Shown: positions 1 through 8,781 of the stretch, piece after piece
Position numbering within the stretch: the stretch's first letter is position 1
How the letters are laid out: every line of letters starts with the position of its first letter
Assembly (NCBI GenBank): GCA_029265615.1
Contig: JAJUIB010000003.1
Coordinates: 98,150-162,149, forward strand
DNA from: Spirochaetota bacterium
GTDB lineage: Bacteria > Spirochaetota > Spirochaetia > Treponematales > Rectinemataceae
Length of the DNA stretch: 64,000 nucleotides
Direction of reading: 5' to 3'
Notes under the pieces: generated by a model
The model's input: the letters and a program-made list of their open reading frames with translations, nothing else
The model's database searches: none
What the model was told of the DNA's origin: nothing
Made by a program: the position numbers and the translations under genes

Positions 1-966
1 TTCCTCGAGGGGAGTCTGGAGACTTGTAAGCAAGGCGACCCACTGTGTATCCATGGCCCCTGCTATGCCTTCGGGCTGGCTTGACTCGGGCCGTCCCAGG
101 GTCACGCGAAAGGCAAAGGGAAGAAAGGAGGAGTCCGTTTTTGCCGCATCGATCGCCTGGAGAACCTCGAACTGCCGGGCCATAGCACGGCCCGCCTGGA
201 CGACGCTGTTGCGCCGCCGCGCCCGATCGAGGAGGGCCGCCTCCGCGGCGGGCCAGGCGGCGTCGATTGCGGCAAGACCGCCTGCGGCGAAACCTGCGCG
301 GAGCCGCTCGACGCTCGCCGCAAGCTCGGTCTGGCTTGCCGCATAGGCGGCGACTTCCGTTTTGACGCGGTCGACCAGGGCGGCGACGGCGCTTTTGGTG
401 AGTGCGTCGTAGGGGCCGGTATCGAACTCCTCGCGATAGATCCTGAAACCCGTTTCGTAGATCGCTGCGGCCTGGGCGTAACGCGCGGCATCGATTTCCG
501 CGCGTCCCCTCGTCATGATGTCGTTGAAGTCACGCCTATAAACAAAGAAGATGTTTGCAAGGCGGGTCTTTTCGACAAAATCCGCGGTGCCGGGGTTGTT
601 GGGGTCCTGTCTCCTGAGCTCGTTCGTGAGGGCGACGATCTTGTCACTGTTCGTGGGGTCGTTGATCAAGGTGTCGACCAGCGCGTTGCCCGCCACGTTG
701 TAGCTCTCGCGCTGGCGGATTATCTCCCGGAGCTTGATCTGTGCCTCGTCGAATCGTTCGGGGTTTTTTTTGATAAAGTCGGTGAGAAACGCGATCGCCT
801 CGTTGTAGCGTTTTTGCGCTATCAGGGCATCCGCTTGCCTGAGCGAGTCCTCCTTTTTTCCCATGCCGAAGGCCATCCCCGTCCCGAGAAGGGTCCAGGC
901 GGCAAGGGCGAGGATGAGGAGGCGCCCCGCCGGATGCATCCGGTCGCGGCGTTCGCACAGGTTCAT
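1..966 (-). CDS. Exported/anchored TPR-like protein, 3' end outside window
   Basis: The reading frame stays open from an ATG at 966 to the left edge (322 codons seen, stop not in the window). Residues 11-35 form a hydrophobic signal or anchor segment (RLLILALAAWTLLGTG) followed by GKKED. A helical region follows with TPR-like wording (ALIAQKRYNEAIAFLTDFIKKNPERFDEA), so a periplasmic protein of the TPR superfamily is likely. An internal Met at residue 10 is an alternative start. It is divergent from the UPF0164 outer-membrane gene, which suggests an envelope role. The exact function is unknown; the assignment rests on sequence appearance only. Confidence 0.6.
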   Translation of the reverse strand, partial: MNLCERRDRMHPAGRLLILALAAWTLLGTGMAFGMGKKEDSLRQADALIAQKRYNEAIAFLTDFIKKNPERFDEAQIKLREIIRQRESYNVAGNALVDTLINDPTNSDKIVALTNELRRQDPNNPGTADFVEKTRLANIFFVYRRDFNDIMTRGRAEIDAARYAQAAAIYETGFRIYREEFDTGPYDALTKSAVAALVDRVKTEVAAYAASQTELAASVERLRAGFAAGGLAAIDAAWPAAEAALLDRARRRNSVVQAGRAMARQFEVLQAIDAAKTDSSFLPFAFRVTLGRPESSQPEGIAGAMDTQWVALLTSLQTPLEE

Positions 967-1085
967 CGGACTATCGCCATCTCTTTCCCGAGCTAGAGTA
1001 TACCTCGGCCCGGGGGCATGGGGCGGAGGCTTCCAATTTATTCTCGGCGCAGGCGGAAGCTGAGTGTAGGGCGAACGGCGGCGTG

Positions 1086-1114
1086 TAGAAATGTGTCCGA
1101 TATGAGGGTATAAT
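1086..1114 (+). promoter_or_regulatory. Putative promoter of the UPF0164 gene (leaderless arrangement)
   Basis: A perfect TATAAT at 1109-1114 has a weak -35 (TAGAAA, 1086-1091) 17 nt upstream. The ATG at 1125 lies only 10 nt past the -10 and has no Shine-Dalgarno before it, so transcription would begin within a few bases of the start codon. Confidence 0.5.
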
Positions 1115-1124
1115 TTCGCTAGAG

Positions 1125-2363
1125 ATGAAGAGAAACCGCATCGCGCCGCTCATCCTCGCCCTCGCCCTCTTTTCCGGAGTCAAGGTGGCGGCACAGATCG
1201 GCCCCGACCTCTATCTTACACTTTCTTCCTTTTTCAGTCCCGACCCTAACGCGGGGCTCACATCCTTCCCCTCGCTGCTCATTCCGATGGGCGGTCTCGC
1301 CGAGGGCATGGGCATGGCGTATACAGCGGTTGCCAAGGATTCCTCCTACTTCGAGGCGAATCCCGCCGCGTCGAGCGGTCTTGCCGACACCGAACTAGCG
1401 ATCTTTCACAACAACTGGATCGCCGACACACGCATCGAGGGCGCCGTCTACACCATACGGCACAAAGCTCTGGGTTTCGGCGCGGGCGGCAAGTGGCTTT
1501 ACTTGCCTTTCACCGCTTACGACGACTTCGGTGCCCGCGAAGGCGCCGGCTACTATTCCGAGGCGATCGCGGCGTTCAACGTGTCGTACAACTTCCTTTC
1601 GGGATACTACTTCAATGGCCTCGCCCTCGGCGCGACGGGCAAGATCGCGTACCGCGCTGTCCCTGCAGCGATCGCCGAGGCCGCCGGCAATTCCGCGCTC
1701 GCCGTCATGCTCGACGCGGGCGCCCTCACAAGGTTCAATTTTCTCAAGTTCTACCATTCTCGCGAGAAGAATTTCTCCATCGGCCTTGCGCTCAAGAATC
1801 TGGGGCCCCCGGCGCTCGGGGATCCGCTCCCCACGACGGCGAGTCTCGGGCTCGCCTATTCGCCTTTCCGCCCGCTTACGTTCTCGCTCGATGTATCGAA
1901 GCCGATCAACCTGGTCGATCCTGAAAAATCGGGACAGTTCATCTTTGGCACGGGATTTGAGATCCGTGTCGCCGACTTTTTTGGCCTGCATGGTGGATTC
2001 CTCCTCAAAGGCGGGAATCCCCGGCTCAGCATCGGTAGTTCCTTTGACATCGAACTCGTCAAGATCGTCGTCAACTACACGCTCGATCTGACGACCCAGT
2101 TTACGCCGCTCAACCGTCTCTCCATTCAGGCTGCATTTTCGCTCGGCGACCTTGGGCGCGCGGAGCTTGCGAAAAAGGTGGACAACCTGTATCTTACGGG
2201 CTTGGAGGCCTACGCGGCGGGCGACGTGGCGGCTGCGGTTGCCGCATGGACCGAGGCCCTCAAGCTCGACCCGGGATTCGATCCCGCTCGCGAAAGCCTG
2301 CGGGCCGCGAAAGCTTCGCTCGAGCTCCTGAAGCGCATCGAGGAGCAGCAAAAGCTCCAGTAG
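1125..2363 (+). CDS. UPF0164-family outer membrane protein (treponemal FadL-like type) with C-terminal TPR
   Basis: A protein of 412 aa with a clear signal peptide (MKRNRIAPLILALALFSGVKVAAQ). It has the features of the treponemal UPF0164 family: PSLLIPMGGLAEGMGMAYTA near residue 50, NPAASSGL, then repeated amphipathic beta-strand stretches (LGFGAGGKWLYLPF, FSIGLALKNLG, LSIGSSFDIE). UPF0164 proteins of T. pallidum are thought to be FadL-like outer-membrane barrels taking up hydrophobic nutrients. The last ~60 residues contain one TPR-like unit (GLEAYAAGDVAAAVAAWTEALKLDP), suggesting a periplasmic tail. The start is supported by the signal peptide. It is followed after 18 nt by the yggT-like gene, probably one transcript. 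Family call is firm; the ligand is unknown. Confidence 0.82.
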   Translation: MKRNRIAPLILALALFSGVKVAAQIGPDLYLTLSSFFSPDPNAGLTSFPSLLIPMGGLAEGMGMAYTAVAKDSSYFEANPAASSGLADTELAIFHNNWIADTRIEGAVYTIRHKALGFGAGGKWLYLPFTAYDDFGAREGAGYYSEAIAAFNVSYNFLSGYYFNGLALGATGKIAYRAVPAAIAEAAGNSALAVMLDAGALTRFNFLKFYHSREKNFSIGLALKNLGPPALGDPLPTTASLGLAYSPFRPLTFSLDVSKPINLVDPEKSGQFIFGTGFEIRVADFFGLHGGFLLKGGNPRLSIGSSFDIELVKIVVNYTLDLTTQFTPLNRLSIQAAFSLGDLGRAELAKKVDNLYLTGLEAYAAGDVAAAVAAWTEALKLDPGFDPARESLRAAKASLELLKRIEEQQKLQ

Positions 2364-2381
2364 GGGAAAGGATAGCGCAAC

Positions 2382-2975
2382 GTGCTTGTATCCATTGTAG
2401 CCCGGCTTCTTTCGGCGTTTGTTTCCGTGTACATGATTCTCTGCACGTTGAGGATACTCCTCTCCTGGCTTCCCAGTCTGGATCTGGGGCGGGGCGGGGA
2501 GCTCCTCCGCGCCGCGACCGATCCCTACCTTGATTTTTTCGCGCGTTTTCCGTTTCTCCGTGCCGGCCAGTTCGATTTTTCGCCGATCGCTGCGCTCTCT
2601 ATCCTCGCGGTTGCTAACAACCTCTTTTCAACGCTCGCGTTCGCGGGGCGCATTTCGGTCGGTCTTGCCCTCGGCATGGTGCTTTCCGCACTTTGGTCGG
2701 CGGTCTCCTTTGTCCTCTCCTTCCTCGCAGTCTGCGCGCTCATCAGGATCATCGCCTATGCGGCGCATTGGAACAGCCTCCATCCTCTCTGGATGGTGAT
2801 CGATGCGATGCTCAATCCCGTCCTCTACCGGGTTAATCGCCTTGTCTACCGAAGCAGGATCGTGAACTACCTTCAGGGGCTCATGACCGGCTTCGCCGCC
2901 TTGATCCTCGTCCGCGTCGCGGGCGGGGCCTTTGTCGGCCTCCTTGTTCGCCTCGTGGGCGGCCTACCGTTTTAG
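2382..2975 (+). CDS. YggT family membrane protein
   Basis: A 197-aa protein with two YggT-type halves. The first has an RILLSWLPSLD motif and a TDPYLDFFARF motif followed by FDFSPIAAL; the second has HPLWMVIDAMLNPVLYRVNR. About four to five membrane segments are visible. YggT proteins are small inner-membrane proteins linked to osmotic or envelope functions in several bacteria, with no defined reaction. The GTG start at 2382 is preceded by GGGGAAAGG, a plausible ribosome binding site. It lies between the UPF0164 gene and the yhbY gene on the same strand. Confidence 0.85.
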   Translation: MLVSIVARLLSAFVSVYMILCTLRILLSWLPSLDLGRGGELLRAATDPYLDFFARFPFLRAGQFDFSPIAALSILAVANNLFSTLAFAGRISVGLALGMVLSALWSAVSFVLSFLAVCALIRIIAYAAHWNSLHPLWMVIDAMLNPVLYRVNRLVYRSRIVNYLQGLMTGFAALILVRVAGGAFVGLLVRLVGGLPF

Positions 2976-3041
2976 CCCTGCCCGCACGACACCTGCCGCG
3001 GGATCGCCGCCCTCTAAGGCTCCCGCCCCTAAGGAAGCGCC

Positions 3042-3341
3042 ATGCTATCGTCGAGAGAGAAAAGTCGCCTTGCCGGCCTCGCCCAGACACTGGAGCCGCA
3101 GCTCCAGCTGGGCAAAGGCGGTCCGAGCGAAGCGCTCATTGCCCAGCTCGACCGCGTTCTTTCAGACCATGAACTCGTGAAACTTCGCTTTGTCGATTAC
3201 AAGGAATCTCGCCGCGAACTCGCCCTTCTTCTCGCCGAAAGGACTAAGAGCGAACTCGTTCGGGTTATCGGGAACGTCGCCGTGCTGTGGCGTCGGAACC
3301 CCGATCCGAAAAAGCGAAAAATCGACCTAGGCGCGCTGTAG
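3042..3341 (+). CDS. yhbY: YhbY-type CRM-domain RNA-binding protein
   Basis: A 99-aa single CRM (YhbY) domain: LSSREKSRLAGLAQTLEP at the start, the conserved GKGG loop at about residues 25-28, and RVIGNVAVLWRRNPD near the end. YhbY binds pre-50S ribosomal particles and helps large-subunit assembly. The length fits the family (95-100 aa). The ATG is preceded by AAGGAAGCGCC. Last gene of the rightward 1.1-3.3 kb group; the next gene converges on it. Confidence 0.92.
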   Translation: MLSSREKSRLAGLAQTLEPQLQLGKGGPSEALIAQLDRVLSDHELVKLRFVDYKESRRELALLLAERTKSELVRVIGNVAVLWRRNPDPKKRKIDLGAL

Positions 3342-3383
3342 GCCAGCGCGAACTCGCAAACCCCGCACCCCCAATCGCGCAGG

Positions 3384-5615
3384 CTACTCTGCCGTAGCGC
3401 CAGGCCCCGAGAGCGCCACATAGGATGCGAGGAAAAAGCGAAAGCCGCGATAGCCAAGATGTGGGTCGAGTGCCGCCTCCGCGAGGACGACTTCTGCCGC
3501 CTGATCTGACCCGACCTCGAGGACAAGGCGGCCCATCGGCGCGCCGCGGGGCGGCTCTTCGAAGAGAGCGGTAAGCGCGGCGGCGAATTCCCCCTCCCAG
3601 GCTGGCCGCGAGGTCTCTCGACGGGCGGCGCGCTCGAGCGCCGCATCTTCGAGGGCGGCGATTCCGGACGCCTCCTCTTCGATAAAGGCGGCGTACATCG
3701 GGTAAAAGCGCTTTTCGAGCCCGAGTAGAGACGCGATTGCGATCACGAGTTCGTCGGAGACGTAGGCGGGGGGATCCTCGCGCCGCAGGCAGGACACGAG
3801 GGTGGGTATCGAACTCCGCTCGCCGAAGATAGACAGCGCATACGCCGTCTGGATGCGAACGCGGGGGTTGTCCGTTTCCACGAGGAGCTGCTCGATCGCC
3901 GCATGCGAGGCTCTGTCGCCGAGCCGCGCGAGGGCGATTGCCGCCGTCCCCTGGAGCATGTAGTCCTTTGTCTGGATCGCCCTGCGGAGCGGGCCCATCG
4001 CCGTCTTATCGCCGCTCTTTCCGAGGATGCGCGCCGCAAGATATGCCGTCGTAAAGGGATTTTGCTCGACGTGCGAAACGAGCGCCGCGAGGGTTGCCGG
4101 CCGAAGGTCTTTGATGTTTTCGAGGGCGAGGAGGGCCTCGAGTCGCGTCTCGAAGCGCGGCGAGGAGAGGTAGCCGAGGAGCTCCCCTTGGCTCTGTGTC
4201 GAGGCGTAGTCGCCGATCTCGCGGATGAGCCTGACTTCCTCGTCCGGGTCGTAGGTCCGGTCAAGCCGCGAAAGAAGGTCGAAGGCGCGGAGGTCGCGGA
4301 GCGAGAAGATCACGCCGAGCGATTCGCGCACCGTCGCTCCGCCGAGCCTGACCAGTCTGCCCATGCGGACAAGAGCCCACACGAGGAGTGCAAGCAGTAG
4401 GCCGAAAAACACGCGATACGAATCCGCGCGTCCCAGGCTCCACGCTCCACCGATCCCGTCGCGTAGGACATCCAGGATAAGGCCTCCCGCCCCCGCCCCG
4501 AGCGAACCGCCTAGGCCGTAGGCGATGAAGTAGACAACGGCGAGATCGAGCGTCCGCTCGCGCGGCACAAGCGCAAAATAGTAGGTCTGCCCTGCGTTTT
4601 CCTCTCCCGAAAGGCCGAAGGACGAGAGAAAGTGGAGTGCGCCGAGGAAGAGCGCGACGCCAAGCGGCGAAGCCGGAGAGGGCGAGAGCGCCGCGGGGAT
4701 GAGGCTTAGGGCGGAAACCGCGGTGAAGATCACATAGAGCGGCTTTGCGCCGAGGCGGTCCACGAGGAGGCGGGTAAGGATGCCCATCGCCACCGAACCG
4801 AGGCTTCCGAGGAGCGAATAGAGCATGATGAGGTCGTCCCCCTGCGCGTAGACCTCCTTCGCATAGACCGGCAGAAAGCTCCGCGCCATACCCGCGACAA
4901 ACGCGACAAGGACGAGCACTTCGATGAAGACGCGGAAGGCTGGCTCCCGGAAGGCTTCGCGGGCGGTGCGCCAGAGCCCCGTCGAATCGCGGGGGCGGTA
5001 GGCCTCAGGTTCGGGCGTTTTGAGGAGGAGGAGCGAGCCCGCGATACCGACGCCGATACCAGCCGCGATGAGCGCAACATAGAGCGCCGCGCTCGCAACC
5101 CTCCCCAAGACGAGGGCGGCAAGCAGACTCGTCCCCATGCCTGCGAGGTTGTTGACGATCTGCACGTTGACAAGAAAGACGCCGCGGTCCTTGCCCTCCG
5201 CGAGGAAGGCGAGGACTGGATTGTTGCCGATGAGCCCGATGCCGCGAAATACATTGAACAGCGCGACGCCCGCGAGGATGAGGCCGAATCCCACCCCCGG
5301 CAGTCCCGCAAGGACAAGGAGGGGCGCCCCGAGCAGGGGGATCATCGAGAGGTAGCGAAGCATCCAGCCCCAGCCAAAAACCTCCACAATGCGGCGCCGC
5401 GCGACGAGCCGTTTGCCAACAGGCAGGAAAAAGTAGTTCGCATAGGCGCAGGCGTTGAGGAGGCCGACAAAGGCGTTCGAGGCGCCAAGCCTGAGCGCAA
5501 AAAGGGTGATAAAGCTCCCGGAGAGGAGGACAAAGGAAACCGAATTGAGGACGTTGAAGGCGAAAAAGCTGTTCCGCGCGGCTTTGAGCCGCGCGGGCGA
5601 GAGCGCCGAAACCAT
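3384..5615 (-). CDS. MFS transporter fused to C-terminal HEAT-repeat domain
   Basis: A 743-aa protein. Residues 1 to about 425 form a major-facilitator-like membrane domain: an N-terminal block (NSFFAFNVLNSVSFVLLSG), some 11-12 hydrophobic segments, and a central charged loop near residues 210-230. Residues ~440-740 are cytoplasmic and built from HEAT/PBS-lyase-like helical repeats (ALLALENIKDLRPATLAALVSHV; AARILGKSGDKTAMGPLRRAI; AIALARLGDRASHAAIEQLLVE; AYALSIFGERSSIPTLVSCL). MFS carriers normally end after 12 helices (~400-450 aa), so the tail is an addition, perhaps a regulatory or partner-binding scaffold. The substrate is not apparent. The fusion is in one continuous frame. Confidence 0.85.
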   Translation of the reverse strand: MVSALSPARLKAARNSFFAFNVLNSVSFVLLSGSFITLFALRLGASNAFVGLLNACAYANYFFLPVGKRLVARRRIVEVFGWGWMLRYLSMIPLLGAPLLVLAGLPGVGFGLILAGVALFNVFRGIGLIGNNPVLAFLAEGKDRGVFLVNVQIVNNLAGMGTSLLAALVLGRVASAALYVALIAAGIGVGIAGSLLLLKTPEPEAYRPRDSTGLWRTAREAFREPAFRVFIEVLVLVAFVAGMARSFLPVYAKEVYAQGDDLIMLYSLLGSLGSVAMGILTRLLVDRLGAKPLYVIFTAVSALSLIPAALSPSPASPLGVALFLGALHFLSSFGLSGEENAGQTYYFALVPRERTLDLAVVYFIAYGLGGSLGAGAGGLILDVLRDGIGGAWSLGRADSYRVFFGLLLALLVWALVRMGRLVRLGGATVRESLGVIFSLRDLRAFDLLSRLDRTYDPDEEVRLIREIGDYASTQSQGELLGYLSSPRFETRLEALLALENIKDLRPATLAALVSHVEQNPFTTAYLAARILGKSGDKTAMGPLRRAIQTKDYMLQGTAAIALARLGDRASHAAIEQLLVETDNPRVRIQTAYALSIFGERSSIPTLVSCLRREDPPAYVSDELVIAIASLLGLEKRFYPMYAAFIEEEASGIAALEDAALERAARRETSRPAWEGEFAAALTALFEEPPRGAPMGRLVLEVGSDQAAEVVLAEAALDPHLGYRGFRFFLASYVALSGPGATAE

Positions 5616-5678
5616 GCCTCAGTATACGCAGAGCGGCGGCGGCGATTCCAGCCTAGTGTTACGAAGCTTGTAAGCCCC

Positions 5679-7034
5679 TTAATCGACGACAGGGGCGGGA
5701 CGGATGACCGCTTTGTTTTTCCATTTCCCCGAAAGATAGTAGAGTAGCGCCATGCCCGCGCCGACAAGCCAGCCTGCTGGGATTGAGAGCCACACTCCGT
5801 CCGAGCCGAGGCCCAAAGGACCTGAGAAGAGGAAGGCGACAGGCAGGCGGACCACCCAGAGGGCAAGAATGGTGTTGAGCATCGGCACCGTCGCGGCGCC
5901 CGCCCCGCGGAGCGCCCCGTTGGTGATGAACATCGTGGTAAAGAGGAAGTAGAACATCCCCACGATGAGGAGGTAGCGTGCGCCGATTGCGGCAACCTCG
6001 GCGTCGGTGGTGAATATGCCCATGAGGTTCCGGCCCCAGAGCCCGACTACAAGGGCGGTGAGGAGGGAGAAGGCGATGCCGATGAGCAGGGCCGAGAAGT
6101 GACCGCGGCGGACCCGTTCGGGTTTGCCCGCGCCCAGATTCTGACCGACAAAGGTGGTGGCGGCGGCGCCGAGGCTCATCGCCGGCATTGCGGCGAAGGA
6201 GTCGAGCCGGCTTGCCGCGGCGTAGGCAGCCATCGTCACCGTGCCGAAGCTGTTGACGACGCGGGTGAGCATCATCATAGCCGCGGCGACGAGCGTTTGC
6301 TGTATCCCCGTCGGAAGGCCGATTTTCAGGGACAGCGCGAAGGCCTCGCGGTCGAAGCGGAGTTCTGCGAGCTTGAGCCTGAGGAACTCGTTGCGCCGAT
6401 TGAGGACGATAATCGCGCCGATAAAGGAAACGGCCTGGGCGATGACCGTCGCCCAGGCAACGCCGGCAACCCCCCAGCCGAAGGCGACGACGAAGAGCAG
6501 GTCGAGGGCGATGTTGAGGATGGTGGAAACGATGAGCAGGTAGAGCGGCGTTTTCGAGTCGCCGAGACCGCGCAGTATCGCAGAGACGGCATTGTAGCCG
6601 AACGAGGGGAGCATGCCGGCGAAGATCACCTTGAGGTAGAGCGCCGCATCGGGAAGAATCGCCTCAGGAACGGCGAGAAGGCGGAGGATCGCCTCGGTGA
6701 GGAGGACGCCCCCGACGGACAGCGCAAGTCCGGCGACGCCGAGAAAAAGGTAGGCCGTGTCGACGACCGCCCGGACGCGTTCATAGGCCTTGGCGCCGAA
6801 GTACTGGGCGACCAGCACCGTCGAGCCCATCGTCACCCCCATGATGAGGGCGATAGTGAGGAAGACGATCGGAAAGCTGGTGCCGACTGCGGCAAGCGCC
6901 GCAGTGCCGACAAAGCGGCCAACGACGAAGCTGTCGACCATGTTGTAGAACTGCTGGAAAACGTTGCCCAAAAGCATGGGAAGGGCGAAGAGGACGATAG
7001 CCTTCGCCTCGCTCCCTGTGGTGAGGTCTTTCAT
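5679..7034 (-). CDS. MATE family multidrug/Na+ antiporter
   Basis: A 451-aa, 12-helix MATE (MatE) protein. The N-terminus carries the family signature FALPMLLGNVFQQFYNMVDSFVVGRFVG, and the second half repeats it (LKIGLPTGIQQTLVAAAMMM). MATE proteins export cationic drugs or metabolites in exchange for Na+ or H+. The ATG at 7034 lies 8 nt past the stop of the upstream TetR gene, so the two are cotranscribed and the pump is probably controlled by that repressor. Family assignment is secure; the substrate is unknown. Confidence 0.93.
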   Translation of the reverse strand: MKDLTTGSEAKAIVLFALPMLLGNVFQQFYNMVDSFVVGRFVGTAALAAVGTSFPIVFLTIALIMGVTMGSTVLVAQYFGAKAYERVRAVVDTAYLFLGVAGLALSVGGVLLTEAILRLLAVPEAILPDAALYLKVIFAGMLPSFGYNAVSAILRGLGDSKTPLYLLIVSTILNIALDLLFVVAFGWGVAGVAWATVIAQAVSFIGAIIVLNRRNEFLRLKLAELRFDREAFALSLKIGLPTGIQQTLVAAAMMMLTRVVNSFGTVTMAAYAAASRLDSFAAMPAMSLGAAATTFVGQNLGAGKPERVRRGHFSALLIGIAFSLLTALVVGLWGRNLMGIFTTDAEVAAIGARYLLIVGMFYFLFTTMFITNGALRGAGAATVPMLNTILALWVVRLPVAFLFSGPLGLGSDGVWLSIPAGWLVGAGMALLYYLSGKWKNKAVIRPAPVVD

Positions 7035-7042
7035 GCCGGTCC

Positions 7043-7642
7043 TTAGCCGCGCGCGCGGAGCCCCTCGAGGAGCGCCTTGGCCGCGGCAAGCGTTTCTTCG
7101 AGGGAGAAATTGGAATAGAGCGAATTATGAACGGTCGACGACTCGACGAGGGAAAAAAGCGTGAACGCCATCGCCTGGGGGTTGACGGTTTTAAGCTCTC
7201 CCGCCGCGATGCCGTCGGCGATGAGGCGCTCGATCGAAGCCCGGAGCTCGCGCACCTGTTTGCCCGCGTCGATGGCCGCATGCGGGCTTTCGCGGTTAGG
7301 ATGGAGGAGAATGTCGAGGATGAGGGTCATCCGATCCTTTTCTTCGACGGCTTTGCGGACGAGGAGGCCGAGAAGGGTTTCGAGCTTGTCCGCCGGGCCT
7401 AGACGCGGATCGTCGATGACCGCCTTCGTCATCCGCTCAAGGCGCCCAAACACCTCTTCGAGCGTGTAGACGAATATTTCTTCTTTGTTACGGAAGTACT
7501 TATAGATGGTCGTGCGTCCGAAGCCGCAGAGTTCCGCGATCTTCGAGAGGTTCGCCTCGTGAAAGCCATCCCGGACGAAGACCGTGACCGCCTTGGCGGC
7601 GATTTCGCTTCGGCGTTCGTCGTAATCGACGATTTTGGGCAT
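7043..7642 (-). CDS. TetR/AcrR family transcriptional regulator of the MATE operon
   Basis: A 199-aa TetR-type repressor. The N-terminal helix-turn-helix is clear (RRSEIAAKAVTVFVRDGFHEANLSKIAELCGFGRTTIYKYFRNKEEIF). The C-terminal ligand-binding half is typical in length. I choose the start MPKIVDYDERR at 7642, which has AGGAG 8 nt upstream, over a start 30 nt earlier. It is followed directly by the MATE gene. The promoter (7675-7703) overlaps two inverted repeats, so autoregulation is probable and the effector is likely a compound exported by the pump. Confidence 0.92.
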   Translation of the reverse strand: MPKIVDYDERRSEIAAKAVTVFVRDGFHEANLSKIAELCGFGRTTIYKYFRNKEEIFVYTLEEVFGRLERMTKAVIDDPRLGPADKLETLLGLLVRKAVEEKDRMTLILDILLHPNRESPHAAIDAGKQVRELRASIERLIADGIAAGELKTVNPQAMAFTLFSLVESSTVHNSLYSNFSLEETLAAAKALLEGLRARG

Positions 7643-7674
7643 TTGCGGAACTCCTCGCGATGATTGTGTCACCC

Positions 7675-7703
7675 ATAGTAGGCTACTACGACATCAATGT
7701 CAA
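7675..7703 (-). promoter_or_regulatory. Promoter and putative operator of the TetR-MATE operon
   Basis: On the minus strand a consensus -35 TTGACA (7698-7703) and -10 TACTAT (7675-7680) are 17 nt apart. Two inverted repeats cover it: TAGTAG-G-CTACTA (7676-7688), overlapping the -10, and GACAT-CA-ATGTC (7690-7701), overlapping the -35. Palindromes at this position fit binding of the TetR-type protein encoded just downstream. Confidence 0.8.
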
Positions 7704-7808
7704 TAAACGCGCCCTTGCGCAAAGTCCGCCCATAGAGTAAGGTTTGCTTGAAAATACATCGCAAAATACGGCCAGCCATCGGATGGATGGCCTACCTCGG
7801 GAGCGCCC

Positions 7809-8744
7809 ATGATTCGCGTCGCCCTTTCGTCTATTGCATGTCTGAACCGCAGCCCCGCCGAGGCGCTTCGGCTTGTCGCCGCTGCGCGCCTTGATGGCAT
7901 TGAGTGGGGAGAGGCGGCGGATGACCCGCGCGGTGCCGAAGCGCTCCTCATGGATACCCTGCGCGCGGGTGCGACGGTCGCCTCGTTTGCGCCGATCTTT
8001 AGGCTCCATGGCGAGAGCGGGGCGATCTATCCATTCGAACACCAGCTCGAACGCGCCCTGCGCCTTCAGGCGCCCATCCTCCGCGTATATGCGGGGACAG
8101 TGTCCGCGTGCCGTCTTGGTGCGGAAGGCCGCGCGCTTCTTGCGGATGAGCTTCGCCGCCTGGCCGACCTTGCCGCCCGCCGTGGCGTCACCCTCTGCCT
8201 TTCGTTTGGCAAGAACACGAGCCTCGACTCGTACGAATCCGCACTCCTCCTCCTCGATGCCGTGAACCACCCCTTTGTCCGCCTTGCCTGGGAACCGCTT
8301 CCCGGATCAAGCGAGGCCGAGGCGAGCGCCGCGCTTGAGGCGGCGGGAGCGGGTATCCTGCTCGCAAAGCGCCGCGAACGCTCTGGCGTCTGCCGAGAAC
8401 CGCTTGCGGCGGAAGCGGCGGAGTGGCGCCGACGTTTTGCTGCCTTTCTTTCAGGGGGAGATCCCAAAATGAGCCGGTTTGTGCTCCTCGGCAGTCTCGG
8501 CGCATCGAGCGAAGGGGCTCTTACGGAGGACGCGGCGTTTTTAAGCGGCCTTGCGGCCGAGTTCGAGGCGGAGCGTGTTGCCGCCGAGGCGGACGCGCGT
8601 GCGGCAAGCCGCAGGACTCTGGCACCGGAGCGTCCGCCTGAGCTGCGGCGGTGCCGTGAAAGCTCGGCCGTGACCGCTGGGTTTGCCGCCCAGATCTGGC
8701 CGGCCGCTGACAGCGCATTTGTAGCCGCCGTAAACGCACCATAA
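7809..8744 (+). CDS. Sugar phosphate isomerase/epimerase-like TIM-barrel protein
   Basis: A 311-aa protein resembling xylose-isomerase-like TIM barrels (AP endonuclease 2 superfamily): MIRVALSSIACLNRSPAEALRLVAAARLDGIEW at the N-terminus, a conserved-looking PILRVYAG strand near residue 100, GVTLCLSF near 130 and VRLAWEP near 160. Such proteins isomerise or epimerise sugars or cyclitols, or act on other small polyols. The C-terminal ~80 residues are alanine/arginine-rich and match the family poorly, so substrate and activity are not defined. ATG with GGGAG upstream. It is divergent from the TetR operon and convergent with mazG. Confidence 0.65.
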   Translation: MIRVALSSIACLNRSPAEALRLVAAARLDGIEWGEAADDPRGAEALLMDTLRAGATVASFAPIFRLHGESGAIYPFEHQLERALRLQAPILRVYAGTVSACRLGAEGRALLADELRRLADLAARRGVTLCLSFGKNTSLDSYESALLLLDAVNHPFVRLAWEPLPGSSEAEASAALEAAGAGILLAKRRERSGVCREPLAAEAAEWRRRFAAFLSGGDPKMSRFVLLGSLGASSEGALTEDAAFLSGLAAEFEAERVAAEADARAASRRTLAPERPPELRRCRESSAVTAGFAAQIWPAADSAFVAAVNAP

Positions 8745-8781
8745 ACCGCGCGGGACGCGCCTGTCCTTGAGAGCTTCCTCC

